Source: Planctomycetaceae bacterium
Lineage (GTDB): Bacteria; Planctomycetota; Planctomycetia; Planctomycetales; Planctomycetaceae
Assembly (NCBI GenBank): GCA_024742875.1
Contig: JANSXP010000010.1
Coordinates: 62,001-126,000, forward strand
DNA: 64,000 nucleotides
Reading direction: 5' to 3'
Each line of letters starts with the position of its first letter. Position 1 is the first letter of the stretch. This document shows positions 33,087 to 41,247 of the stretch, piece after piece. A program made the position numbers and the translations under genes. Under the pieces are notes generated by a model. That model did not search any database, had not been told where the DNA came from, and was given only the letters and a program-made list of their open reading frames with translations.

Positions 33087-34316
33087 ATGTCAATATCGTG
33101 TGCGTGGATTTCACGAGGTCGTTTATTTGTCAAACGTGACGACGAGGACGTCATTGAAATTGAAAGTGACTTCGCCCGCAATTCCCTTGAGCGAGACATG
33201 CGACGCGCTGGAAACAATGCCTGGAAAGGTCGCAGTGGCGTCTGGGGCAGTCTGGGAATGGAGCCGCCCGGCGCAGTCCCCTGGGAAAACGTGGAGGCCG
33301 TGCGACAGATTCGATTTGTCTCGGTGGCACCAGGCGATCACCCCAGCGAGATCTACTACGTGCTCGATCTTGGCGCGGTGGGTGGCCTGTTCAGCTACGA
33401 CATCGATCTGGAAGAGGAAACACGGCTGATGCACAGCCAGGCGTTTCAGGCGCGGGATCTGTCGCGGCATCCGACTGATCGGCGGATTGCCGTTTCCGTG
33501 ATTCGCGATGATGGCACAATGGGGCTGTCCATCACCCGGCATGACGGACTGTTTGGCAAAGGTGTATCGCTGTCAGATACCATTGATGAGGCCCCTTCCT
33601 GGGTTCCCGATGGCAGTGCGAAGCTGGTTTTTCAGTCCGCCGCCATCGGCCGCAATGAGGCGGGGGCGGCCGTTGGTCAAAGTACACGTCGGATTGAACT
33701 GCTCGATCTGGAGGCCGAGCAGATCACGAATCTGACAGAAGAGGATGACTTTGATCTGCTGCAGCCTCGTATGCTGTCGGACGGCAGTTTGCTGTATATT
33801 CGGCGGCCATATCGCAGTTCACACCAAAAGCCTCCTGCCTTACTGGAGACGCTGCAGGATATTGTTTATTTCCCTTTCCGACTGGCGCGCACCGCCGTCT
33901 ATTTTTTCAACTTCATGTCGATGGCCTTTTCCGGGAAACCGCTGATGACGGCCGGTCTGCAGCCGCAGAAGAACCAGGATCAGGATCCCTGGCTGGTGCT
34001 GTACGGTCATACGATTGACACCCGCAAAGCGATGGCAAACGGGGCTGACAAAGACCCCGACCGACCGCTGGTGCCCAAAGACTGGGAACTGATCAAACGC
34101 TCGGCAGACGGCAGACAGAGTGTGCTGACCTCCGGCGTGGCCAGCTTTGATGCGGATCCCGATGGTCGCGTTGTGTATTCCAACGGCCGCGGCGTCTATC
34201 TGCTGAATGAAGATGGCAAATCCACCATGCTGGGCAAAGGGGATCTGGTTCAGAAGGTCGCTCTGCTTAATCGCTCAGCGTTTGCCGGCCTCGAACAAAC
34301 GTCCAGCGAAGCATAG
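33087..34316 (+). CDS. TolB-like propeller protein of unknown function
   Basis: A ~409-residue protein with no clear signal peptide. The first part (GRLFVKRDDEDVIEIESDFARNSLERDMRR) is distinctive. The middle shows WD40/TolB-type propeller repeats (DLSRHPTDRRIAVSVIRDDG, APSWVPDGSAKLVFQSA, LLQPRMLSDGSLLYIRRP). A hydrophobic segment (DIVYFPFRLARTAVYFFNFMSMAF) interrupts the repeats near residue 280, and the end returns to propeller-like sequence (GVASFDADPDGRVVYSNGRGVYLL). I do not recognise a specific family. The ATG at 33087 follows the short divergent gap to the NHL gene. Confidence 0.75.
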   Translation: MSISCAWISRGRLFVKRDDEDVIEIESDFARNSLERDMRRAGNNAWKGRSGVWGSLGMEPPGAVPWENVEAVRQIRFVSVAPGDHPSEIYYVLDLGAVGGLFSYDIDLEEETRLMHSQAFQARDLSRHPTDRRIAVSVIRDDGTMGLSITRHDGLFGKGVSLSDTIDEAPSWVPDGSAKLVFQSAAIGRNEAGAAVGQSTRRIELLDLEAEQITNLTEEDDFDLLQPRMLSDGSLLYIRRPYRSSHQKPPALLETLQDIVYFPFRLARTAVYFFNFMSMAFSGKPLMTAGLQPQKNQDQDPWLVLYGHTIDTRKAMANGADKDPDRPLVPKDWELIKRSADGRQSVLTSGVASFDADPDGRVVYSNGRGVYLLNEDGKSTMLGKGDLVQKVALLNRSAFAGLEQTSSEA

Positions 34317-34488
34317 GCTTTGCCAGCAACTCAGCGGGAGTTTGGGAATAGTTGGGTGAACCACCGTTTTTGTGCGACTCGCCTGTACGTGTCTCAGGTT
34401 TGTAGTCCTGTGCTTTGTGATCTGCACCGGCATGCGGGCTGTCTGCATGTGTTGATCGGCTCAAACAGACTCAACAGGAGAGACAACA

Positions 34489-35274
34489 GTGCGAGTAAAA
34501 TATGCGCTGATCGCGGCCCTTGGAGTGGCGCTGATTGGACAGGAATCCGTCCAGGCGGCTCAGCCTCCCGGCCGCGGACCACGTGGTGGTTTTGGTGAAC
34601 GAGAAGGTCGCGGTCCTCGTGAGGGGGGGCCGGATCGGGAACGCGATGGCGACCGTGGCGAACGGGAGGGCGGGGATGAAGAAAGACGTGGTCCCCGAGC
34701 GGATCGTGAGCGCCCGCAGCGGGACGGCGACAATGACCATCGCCAGCGCGGTGAGCGCCCTCAGATGGGTGATCGCAAGGGGCCGCCACACCGCGGCATG
34801 GACCATGATCGCAGTCGCGACGGGAAACGAGGACATGACGGTCAGGCTCACGGCTCCAGAGGAAAACGCTCCGCAGAGAAGGCACGCGGCAGGTCGGGGC
34901 ATGGTCGCGATGGAAAATCGGGAATGAAAGGTCGCGGCGACCACCGGGGACCAGGTTTTGCGCAGGGACAGCGTTCCGTCCGCGGATCGGGTTTTCGGGG
35001 CGGAAGTTCTCGACGCAGTGGGCCACCCTCGATGCGAGGTCGTGGACCGGCGGGGCGGGGAATTGGCCGCATGAGTGGCGGGCCGGGTTTTGGTGGATTT
35101 CGATTTGGTCGCAGCCCGCGTTCAGGCTTCGGTGGTATGGGCGCTCGATCGGGGCGCGGGCCGGGCAGCTTCCGTGGCCCCGGCAGCTCTCGCGGACCGC
35201 AGATGAAGGGCGGTCGCGGGGCGGGCAAAGGGCCCGTTCGCTTCAGTGGTCGTGGGCGCTCACGACGATCGTGA
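34489..35274 (+). CDS. Arg/Gly-rich secreted low-complexity protein
   Basis: A 261-residue protein with a signal peptide (VKYALIAALGVALIGQESVQA, cleaved near AQPPG). The mature chain is dominated by Arg and Gly. The first half also has many Asp/Glu (GDRGEREGGDEERRGPR), and the second half is RGG-like (GFRGGSSRRSGPP, RSGRGPGSFRGPGSSRGP). Predicted charge is strongly positive and structure disordered. The GTG start has a good Shine-Dalgarno (caggag, 8 bases upstream). A strong hairpin terminator follows. Function is unknown; exported RGG-type proteins are uncommon, and binding to nucleic acid or acidic polysaccharide is only an inference. Confidence 0.72.
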   Translation: MRVKYALIAALGVALIGQESVQAAQPPGRGPRGGFGEREGRGPREGGPDRERDGDRGEREGGDEERRGPRADRERPQRDGDNDHRQRGERPQMGDRKGPPHRGMDHDRSRDGKRGHDGQAHGSRGKRSAEKARGRSGHGRDGKSGMKGRGDHRGPGFAQGQRSVRGSGFRGGSSRRSGPPSMRGRGPAGRGIGRMSGGPGFGGFRFGRSPRSGFGGMGARSGRGPGSFRGPGSSRGPQMKGGRGAGKGPVRFSGRGRSRRS

Positions 35275-35303
35275 GCTATCGATTCATTACAGACAAAAAG
35301 AAG

Positions 35304-35341
35304 AAACGCCGATTCGCGGGTTGCGATCGGCGTTTTTCGTT
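35304..35341. terminator. Bidirectional intrinsic terminator
   Basis: A 10-bp perfect stem (aaacgccgat at 35304-35313, atcggcgttt at 35326-35335) is followed by a T-rich tract on the plus strand (ttcgttt) and preceded by an A-rich tract that gives T on the minus strand. It separates the Arg/Gly-rich gene from the convergent ThuA gene. Confidence 0.85.
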
Positions 35342-35428
35342 TGCGCCAGATGGTAGCGCCAGTTGGCAGCGTCAGGCTGTTGACCGTCGCTGGTGGCCGC
35401 CATATCGCTGGCGTCCGGGATCATGGGG

Positions 35429-36190
35429 CTAGGGCTTTCCGGCCGCCCATTTCATGCCGTTGATGACCGTGTCCAGAAACACATCGTCTTCAAACGTCTC
35501 ATTGCCGTGGCCATATGTGGTGCCGAAAACACGTGCCTTGCCGTAAGTGTTCGTCCAGATGACCGGATGGAGCTGACCTGTCTTCTCACTGACGGAAGTC
35601 GCCAGAACGGTCGTGTTGGGCCAGACTTTTTCAATCACATAAAGTTCATCATTGGGCGTCGTCCATTCCTGCGGAAAGTCCTTCATCACCGGATGGTCGG
35701 GTTTCGTGTTTTTGACGACGTAATTGCTCTTGTGTTCATGGCGACGGCTGGTCACGCCCAGCATCTGCCGCCAGTCGTCAATTTCTGCATTCCGATAGGT
35801 GTGCATCGCACAGTGTATGACGACGGCATTCACCCCTTTGAAGTGGGGCTCGGTGATCGTCCTGATGTATTCCGGATTGGTCGTCTTGGCAAAGCACTCG
35901 TTGTGAATGACAACATCGAAGCCTTTGGCCCAGTCCGGGTCACGATAGAAGTCGATTTCTGCGTCTGTCCCGTACCCGCCGGCATTCACAATGGTCCAGT
36001 TGACATCCACCTTGCGTGCGCGGGCCGCTTTTTGCAGCTGCATCGTCTGGAAGGGGTAATCGTGGCAGCAGCCTCCAGTGATCACCAGCACGTTGAGGGG
36101 ATCGGCTGGTGCGGGATCGGCCGAGGCGGGAGTCGCTGGCACGAGCGAGCACAGCAAAAGCAGAGTGATGGAGGTGAGTCGATTGAGCAT
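35429..36190 (-). CDS. Secreted ThuA-like domain protein
   Basis: A 253-residue protein with a signal peptide (LTSITLLLLCSLVPATPASA) and a ThuA-type, glutamine-amidotransferase-like fold. Landmarks are VLVITGGCCHDYPFQ, DVVIHNECFA, GVNAVVIHCAMHTYR and the end RVFGTTYGHGNETF. ThuA domains are linked to trehalose and other sugar utilisation, although the enzymatic activity is poorly defined. In planctomycetes many secreted copies occur. It lies 70 bases downstream of the VOC gene on the same strand and could be co-transcribed with it. Confidence 0.85.
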   Translation of the reverse strand: MLNRLTSITLLLLCSLVPATPASADPAPADPLNVLVITGGCCHDYPFQTMQLQKAARARKVDVNWTIVNAGGYGTDAEIDFYRDPDWAKGFDVVIHNECFAKTTNPEYIRTITEPHFKGVNAVVIHCAMHTYRNAEIDDWRQMLGVTSRRHEHKSNYVVKNTKPDHPVMKDFPQEWTTPNDELYVIEKVWPNTTVLATSVSEKTGQLHPVIWTNTYGKARVFGTTYGHGNETFEDDVFLDTVINGMKWAAGKP

Positions 36191-36260
36191 AGTGGTCTCG
36201 CGAAAGGTGAGTGGAATTCCTGAGGATATCGCGAACCGTTAACGATGCCAACCTGCCCGC

Positions 36261-36740
36261 TTAGTCGAGCGTGGCCGGATCCCGGCAGATCAGTTCCAGC
36301 ACATTGTCTTCCGGGTCGCGAAAGAAAATGGCGCGAGCCAGCATGTCGGGGAACTGCGTTTCCACGGGGCTCAGCTGTAACTTCTGCAGACGTGTCAGGT
36401 GATCTGCGTAGGCGTGGGGAGGAATCTCAAACGCCAGGTGATTGAGTGTGGAACGAGAAACGTCGTGTCCCTTCAGACGCTGTCGGGCGAAGACGTGCCG
36501 CTGGTAGTCGATCAGCACGAGCAATTGAGGGTGCCGGCATCCCAGGGGCGTATTGAGTGGCTGGATCGTCAGAAAACTGATGGTCGCTTCTCCGTGCGGG
36601 TTGGGAATCTCTGACTCCATGCAGATTTCCGAATGCAGCGGGAATCCCAGAACGTCCGTGTAAAACTGCCTCATCGCAGGCAGATTCGCGACGCTCAATA
36701 CAATCTCGGCGACTCCGGTAATGGGGGGCGCATCTGACAT
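36261..36740 (-). CDS. VOC superfamily (glyoxalase/dioxygenase-like) protein
   Basis: A ~159-residue cytoplasmic protein of the vicinal oxygen chelate fold. It begins ITGVAEIVLSVANLPAMRQFYTDVLGF, the typical first half-module, and the second begins LNHLAFEIPPHAYADHLTRLQ and ends IFFRDPEDNVLELI. Candidate metal ligands are His in LNHLAF and Glu in VLELI; the first-module ligand is not certain. The substrate cannot be inferred. The ATG at 36740 has agaaagag upstream; the frame is open to 36800. Confidence 0.85.
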   Translation of the reverse strand: MSDAPPITGVAEIVLSVANLPAMRQFYTDVLGFPLHSEICMESEIPNPHGEATISFLTIQPLNTPLGCRHPQLLVLIDYQRHVFARQRLKGHDVSRSTLNHLAFEIPPHAYADHLTRLQKLQLSPVETQFPDMLARAIFFRDPEDNVLELICRDPATLD

Positions 36741-36920
36741 GGTGCTCTTTCTGCGAACAGCGAGTGGGACGGCCGGTCCTATAATCGGCGCACGACGCAA
36801 AGTTTAACAGGCGTTTCGAGGCAGATCTGCACAGCCGTGGGGTTAAACGCGCCGCCCAGACTCTGTGAGCCAGGATCGAGTGACTGCTTCCCACTTTCTG
36901 TTTTTCACTGAGCGTTCCCC

Positions 36921-37307
36921 ATGCCCAGCTGCAAATCCCTCAAATTCTCTCGCTGCTTCGACCGCGAAACCGTCCTCGATGACGCACCCGTCACCCTGCA
37001 GCGAATCGTTCGGCGGCGTTTGTTCCGTCCTCTGATGACGGCCGAACTGGGCCCGCGAAAGCTCAGGATGGATGCTGGCGAACAGGAGTGTCTGACCGCG
37101 AGTGAAGTCACGGTCGGCTGTGATGCTGACTGGCAATCGGCCAGCTCAACGGCTCTGTCCCAAACCTCCGATGTGGCGATTGACGCGAATCCAATCGAAA
37201 TGGAATTTGTTGGCACAGACGACGAGCTGCAGCACGAAACCGATCAGCAGACCCGCGCGATTTTGCGACAGCTGGGTGACTTCAACCGCATGCTGCTGGG
37301 ACGTTGA
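36921..37307 (+). CDS. Hypothetical small protein
   Basis: A 128-residue reading frame beginning MPSCKSLKFSRCFDRETV and ending in a helical stretch (ETDQQTRAILRQLGDFNRMLLGR). There is no signal peptide or recognised domain. The composition is ordinary for a soluble protein, and it fills an otherwise empty gap between genes on the opposite strand. Competing frames on the minus strand look less protein-like. No clear Shine-Dalgarno is present. It could be a real lineage-specific gene or chance. Confidence 0.4.
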   Translation: MPSCKSLKFSRCFDRETVLDDAPVTLQRIVRRRLFRPLMTAELGPRKLRMDAGEQECLTASEVTVGCDADWQSASSTALSQTSDVAIDANPIEMEFVGTDDELQHETDQQTRAILRQLGDFNRMLLGR

Positions 37308-37365
37308 AAGTCCGGCAAACGCGGCACGTGAGCAAGCCCTGCCGCGCCCGATCGTGACGACACAG

Positions 37366-38190
37366 TCACTTCTTTTCTGTCTCGTCTTTGGGCTCTTCAT
37401 GTGAGGCGGGCAGGACTTTAGCCTCGTCTTCGGCTTTGGCATCTGCGATCTGCTGTTCAAGGACTGCCGGGTGCACGAACTGGTGTGAGTCCGCGATCGT
37501 CAGAGGTGCAGGTTCCCTCTCCCCGCCGTCGGAACGACGGAGGATTGACGGCATGCGCAGTTGCCAGTCGGCAAAGTGGACACCGTCATAAATGGATCCG
37601 CGCTGCAGCGGTCCGGCGCCCATCACCCATGTGTCCCGCGCGTCGCTTTTGTGAATGGCCGAACCGGACTGCCAGACGGGGGTGCCCGTTTCCCGGTGAT
37701 ACGCGTAGGCGATGATCTTGCTCGTCGACAGGGTGGAGTTGCGTTTGCCAAAACTGATTTCGGGAATCGTGGGCAGTGGTGGTGCACTGCTGACCAGCGA
37801 GGCGGCCTGTGAAAGCGCGTTGCTTGCCGGCAGACCGTACGTGACTTCCAGCGAGTCGGTGCCCAGCGCTCCGATACGCGCCTCAATGATGTAGTCCGCC
37901 TGTTCTTTGGAGGACTGTAACAGGCACCCGGATGTCGTCAGCTTGTGTCTGAGCGTGCTGACAATGTAGTCCGCGTTGACAAACAGCAGCCCCTTGACCG
38001 AGCGGATGTAGGTTGTGTCCAGAAAGACTTTGCGTCCGGACAGCACGCCAAATTCCAGCTGGTCCACACTGCGGTCAACAGAGTCTGACAGCAGCAGCTG
38101 TTCGGTTCCCGAACGCTTCTGGGTGCTGCCGCAGCCTGTCACAAGACAGACGGCCGTCAGAAACAGAAAAAGAGCGTGCGCAGATCGCAT
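37366..38190 (-). CDS. Predicted lipoprotein of unknown function
   Basis: A 274-residue protein with a good lipobox (CLVTGC, Cys 20). The mature part is alpha/beta: FGVLSGRKVFLDTTYIR, ADYIVSTLRHKLTTSGCLL, QADYIIEARIGALGTDSLEVTYGLP and TSKIIAYAYHRETGTPVWQSG, followed by a hydrophilic tail rich in Ala, Glu and Lys. I think the middle matches a planctomycete family of lipoproteins with a LptE/GNA1162-like look, but I cannot name it with confidence. It diverges from the DUF1501 gene across a 260-base gap and is the only gene in its transcription unit as far as I can see. Confidence 0.75.
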   Translation of the reverse strand: MRSAHALFLFLTAVCLVTGCGSTQKRSGTEQLLLSDSVDRSVDQLEFGVLSGRKVFLDTTYIRSVKGLLFVNADYIVSTLRHKLTTSGCLLQSSKEQADYIIEARIGALGTDSLEVTYGLPASNALSQAASLVSSAPPLPTIPEISFGKRNSTLSTSKIIAYAYHRETGTPVWQSGSAIHKSDARDTWVMGAGPLQRGSIYDGVHFADWQLRMPSILRRSDGGEREPAPLTIADSHQFVHPAVLEQQIADAKAEDEAKVLPASHEEPKDETEKK

Positions 38191-38450
38191 GGTGAAATGA
38201 GAATGGGAGGTGGGGGGGGACGGCGGCGGCCGTCGGAGGGAGCTCGTAATGTAGCTGCAAAGTGCACGATTTGTGGTTCATTTTTCCAGCGAACAGCGTT
38301 CCCGGCAGACACGGACCGCCGGCTGACTTCAGTTCGGCAGAAACTGCCGCTGTGAGCGGATGCCCTCTCGCCAGTCGAGGGGGGATGCTTCATAATGAGG
38401 CGTGCGACCCACCAGCCAGTTTGCCTGCCGCCTGTTGCCACGGAGAATTC

Positions 38451-39878
38451 ATGATGCTGAAAGTCATCGGCCCGCGAATGAAAAATTGCGCGGGCACGGG
38501 CCGGCGTACATTTCTGTCGGCCGGCAGTCTCGGTTTTGCTTTTGGTGGCAGTGGCTGGACACTGCCTGACCTGCTGCGCGCTGAGGAAAAGGCGGGCCTG
38601 TCCGGTTCACGAAAAGCGGTGATCAACATCCATCTGGACGGTGGCCCGCCGCAGCTGGAGACGATTGATCCCAAACCGGACGCGCCGCGGGAGATCCGTG
38701 GCGAATTTGGGCCTGTGCAGACTTCCATTCCCGGGCTGCAGATTTCCGAACTGATGCCACGCGTGGCTGCCGCCGCACAGGACTTTGTTTTCGTCCGCAC
38801 TCTGGTGGGTTCGGATGGCCGGCACCACGCATTTCAGTGCCAGTCCGGTTTTCCGGAGACGGAGCTTGCGGCACTCGGAGGTCGGCCGGCCATGGGCTGT
38901 ACTTTGTCCCGGCTGATGGGCTCACCGGATGATGTGGTTCCCGCGTTTGTGGACCTGATGCAGGGCCGACCGCTGGTCAGAAACTCGGCCCGCCCCGGAT
39001 TTCTGGGGCCTTCATATCAGCCGTTTCGCCCGGACCTGAGCGGCATGTTTCGTCGGCAGCTGGAACCGGGAATGGTGAATGAACTGAAGCGCCTGGGAAC
39101 CGATCAAACCGTCAGTCTCACGCTGAACGCGTCGTTGAGTCAGACTCGTCTGAACAATCGACGTGAGTTGCTGCAGGGGCTGGATCAGATTCGTCGTCAG
39201 GTCGATGCTTCCGGGATGATGGATGCGATGGATCGATTCCAGCAGCAGGCCGTGGGAATCCTCACGTCGGGAGAATTTGCTAGGGCGATGGATTTGAGTC
39301 AGGAAGATCCGGAGGTGGTGTCGCGCTACACGGCCCCGGCAACCGGCCGTGGTGTGCAGTCTGCCACCAGTGAAGGGCCAGACTGTGTCCGCAAGTTTCT
39401 GCTGGCCCGGCGGCTGGTGGAGGCGGGCGTGCGCTGTGTGAGTGTTTCGATCAGTGATTTTGATACGCACTCTGCCAATTTCTCGCGGATGCAGAACCTC
39501 GTCCCCATTGTGGATCATGGTCTGGCCGTGCTGGTGGAAGACCTCAAACAACGGGGCCTGCTGGACGATGTGACCGTGGTGGCCTGGGGGGAATTTGGTC
39601 GAACGCCGCGTATCAATGACAAAAACGGGGGGCGGGATCACTGGCCCCGTGTGGGACCGGCGCTGCTGGCCGGTGGAGGGATGAAGACCGGTCAGGTGAT
39701 TGGAGTTACCGATCGCATTGCCGGTGCGCCAGTCAGTCGCCCCGTGCACTACAAGGATGTGTTTGCCACGCTGTATCGCAACATGGGCATCGATGCGCGG
39801 CAGGTCACCATCGATGATCCCCAGGGCCGGCCTCAGTACCTGCTTGACGACGGGCAACCGCTGGCGGAATTGGTTTGA
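38451..39878 (+). CDS. DUF1501 (sulfatase-like fold) secreted protein
   Basis: A ~475-residue protein with a Tat-type N-terminus (GRRTFLSAGSLGFAFGG) and the DUF1501 layout common in planctomycetes. Landmarks are INIHLDGGPPQLETIDPKPDAP, GEFGPVQTSIPGLQISELMPR, VSISDFDTHSANFSRM, VVAWGEFGRTPRIN, GRDHWPRVGPALLAGGG and HYKDVFATLYRNMGID. The fold is alkaline-phosphatase/sulfatase-like, but the actual substrate is not known. The usual DUF1553/DUF1549 partner gene is not adjacent. The ATG at 38451 has ggag upstream; the frame is open to 38262. Confidence 0.9.
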   Translation: MMLKVIGPRMKNCAGTGRRTFLSAGSLGFAFGGSGWTLPDLLRAEEKAGLSGSRKAVINIHLDGGPPQLETIDPKPDAPREIRGEFGPVQTSIPGLQISELMPRVAAAAQDFVFVRTLVGSDGRHHAFQCQSGFPETELAALGGRPAMGCTLSRLMGSPDDVVPAFVDLMQGRPLVRNSARPGFLGPSYQPFRPDLSGMFRRQLEPGMVNELKRLGTDQTVSLTLNASLSQTRLNNRRELLQGLDQIRRQVDASGMMDAMDRFQQQAVGILTSGEFARAMDLSQEDPEVVSRYTAPATGRGVQSATSEGPDCVRKFLLARRLVEAGVRCVSVSISDFDTHSANFSRMQNLVPIVDHGLAVLVEDLKQRGLLDDVTVVAWGEFGRTPRINDKNGGRDHWPRVGPALLAGGGMKTGQVIGVTDRIAGAPVSRPVHYKDVFATLYRNMGIDARQVTIDDPQGRPQYLLDDGQPLAELV

Positions 39879-39921
39879 CGGGCTGAGAGAGGGGACGCAC
39901 CTGTTGCCGTCTCTGAGCCCG
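39879..39921 (+). terminator. Hairpin after the DUF1501 gene
   Basis: A 12-bp stem with one mismatch (cgggctgagaga / tctctgagcccg) immediately follows the stop codon. It lacks a T-run, so it may be a factor-dependent end or an RNA-stabilising hairpin. Confidence 0.45.
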
Positions 39922-40136
39922 CGCAGAAGCTTCGGCTGATCCCGGTTCCCGCCAACTCCCTTTTCGATCCCGGGGCGCCGAGTTGGTGGTAAGGCAATTC
40001 ACGGAATTGCTCCGTAAGACGTTCCAGACCCACCGCGTCTGCCGGTGTGTGATGTCCGCTACAGAGCTGCTGGCCGTTTTCCGCCAGGATGCGCGCGTGG
40101 AGTCACACTATTTCTATTTGCTTCAGGGACGAAGAA

Positions 40137-40358
40137 ATGAAACACAGTCGATACATGATGGCCGCTGTTCTGGTTTTGGGGATGCTGGTTTCCGGTTGTG
40201 CGCAGGGACGCTGGCCCGGAAGCGGTTGCCAGTGTGCTCCCGCCGGGGGATCGGCGGGTTCTGCGCCGCTGTATGGTGGAGGGGGAGCCGTGCCGGGAAG
40301 TTATGCGCCGCCTCCTGCTGGCGGATACGGTGACTTTCAGGGATCGGGTTCCCGCTAA
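40137..40358 (+). CDS. Small glycine-rich lipoprotein
   Basis: A 73-residue protein with a lipoprotein signal (MAAVLVLGMLVSGC, Cys 21) and a short mature chain rich in Gly, Ala, Pro and Ser (APAGGSAGSAPLYGGGGAVP). It has no recognisable domain. The ATG at 40137 is preceded by agggacgaagaa. It stands alone between the DUF1501 gene and the glycosyltransferase pair. Small Gly/Pro-rich lipoproteins of this kind are frequent in planctomycetes. Confidence 0.65.
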   Translation: MKHSRYMMAAVLVLGMLVSGCAQGRWPGSGCQCAPAGGSAGSAPLYGGGGAVPGSYAPPPAGGYGDFQGSGSR

Positions 40359-40508
40359 GCAGAGCCACTGTCGAATTCCCGGGAATGATGAGGGGCGAGG
40401 GCAGGGCGGCCGACACAATGAAATCCCGTTTGCGATACACTTTGCGGAAACAGGCCTGTGACAGCACTCACACTCTCACTCTCTCTCGACTCACGACACG
40501 ATTTCTCC

Positions 40509-41246
40509 ATGACGACGAATCCCGCAGAAGACCTGACGGATGTTGTTGTCATCATTCCCGTTCTGAATGAGGAAGACTCCATTGGCCTGGTGCTGGCGGA
40601 CCTTCCGGCTGTCGGACGAGTGGTCGTTGTGGACAACGGTTCCACGGACGGCACCGCCGTGCAGGCCCAGGTGTCTGGGGCCCACGTCGTGCGAGAGGAC
40701 CAGCGGGGGTACGGAGCGGCCTGCCTTTGCGGACTCGCCGAAGTGGAACGCCTGCGGGATACCGGGGAGATTGATCCGCAGATCATCGTCTTTCTGGATG
40801 GTGACTACAGTGATCACCCGGAGGAACTGGTGGATGTGATCGCCCCGATTCGCACGGGGGAAGCCGAACTGGTCATCGGATCGCGCCTGAAAGGAAAGAT
40901 GCAGGCAGGCGCGATGCCGCCGCAAAGTCGTTATGGAAACAAACTGGCGTGTGGCCTGATGCGGCTGCTGTTTGGTGCGCGATACACCGACCTGGGACCG
41001 TTCCGCGCGATCCGCCGCGACAGCCTGCAACAGCTGCAGATGGTCGATCAAAATTTCGGCTGGACGGTCGAAATGCAGATCAAGGCCGTCAAACGCAAAC
41101 TCAAAACGGTGGAAGTCCCCGTGTCCTATCGTCGGCGTGTTGGGGTGAGCAAGATCAGCGGGACTGTGTCGGGAACGATTCGAGCGGGGTACAAGATACT
41201 TTATCTGATCGCCCGCTATGGCCTGTTCGACCGATCGGCGTCCTGA
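40509..41246 (+). CDS. Family 2 glycosyltransferase (dolichol-phosphate-sugar synthase-like)
   Basis: A 245-residue GT-A enzyme. Landmarks are VVVIIPVLNEEDSIG, VVVVDNGSTDGT, FLDGDYSDHPEEL (metal-binding DxD-type), LVIGSRLKG, the GPFRAIRR acceptor block and VPVSYRRRVGVSKISG. There is no C-terminal membrane region. Members with this layout make polyprenyl-phosphate sugars used as donors by membrane GT-C enzymes. The next gene, starting one base after the stop, is a GT-C-like membrane protein, which fits a donor-maker/user pair. The ATG at 40509 is preferred over an earlier in-frame codon at 40458. Confidence 0.88.
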   Translation: MTTNPAEDLTDVVVIIPVLNEEDSIGLVLADLPAVGRVVVVDNGSTDGTAVQAQVSGAHVVREDQRGYGAACLCGLAEVERLRDTGEIDPQIIVFLDGDYSDHPEELVDVIAPIRTGEAELVIGSRLKGKMQAGAMPPQSRYGNKLACGLMRLLFGARYTDLGPFRAIRRDSLQQLQMVDQNFGWTVEMQIKAVKRKLKTVEVPVSYRRRVGVSKISGTVSGTIRAGYKILYLIARYGLFDRSAS

Positions 41247-41247
41247 G

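Noticed and set aside
35393-36223. 276-codon plus-strand frame
   Set aside because: It is the complement of the ThuA gene, which has a signal peptide and conserved blocks; the plus-strand product matches nothing I recognise.
36843-37216. Minus-strand frames opposite the small hypothetical gene
   Set aside because: Their composition is less protein-like than the plus-strand frame, and neither has a start signal or recognisable domain.
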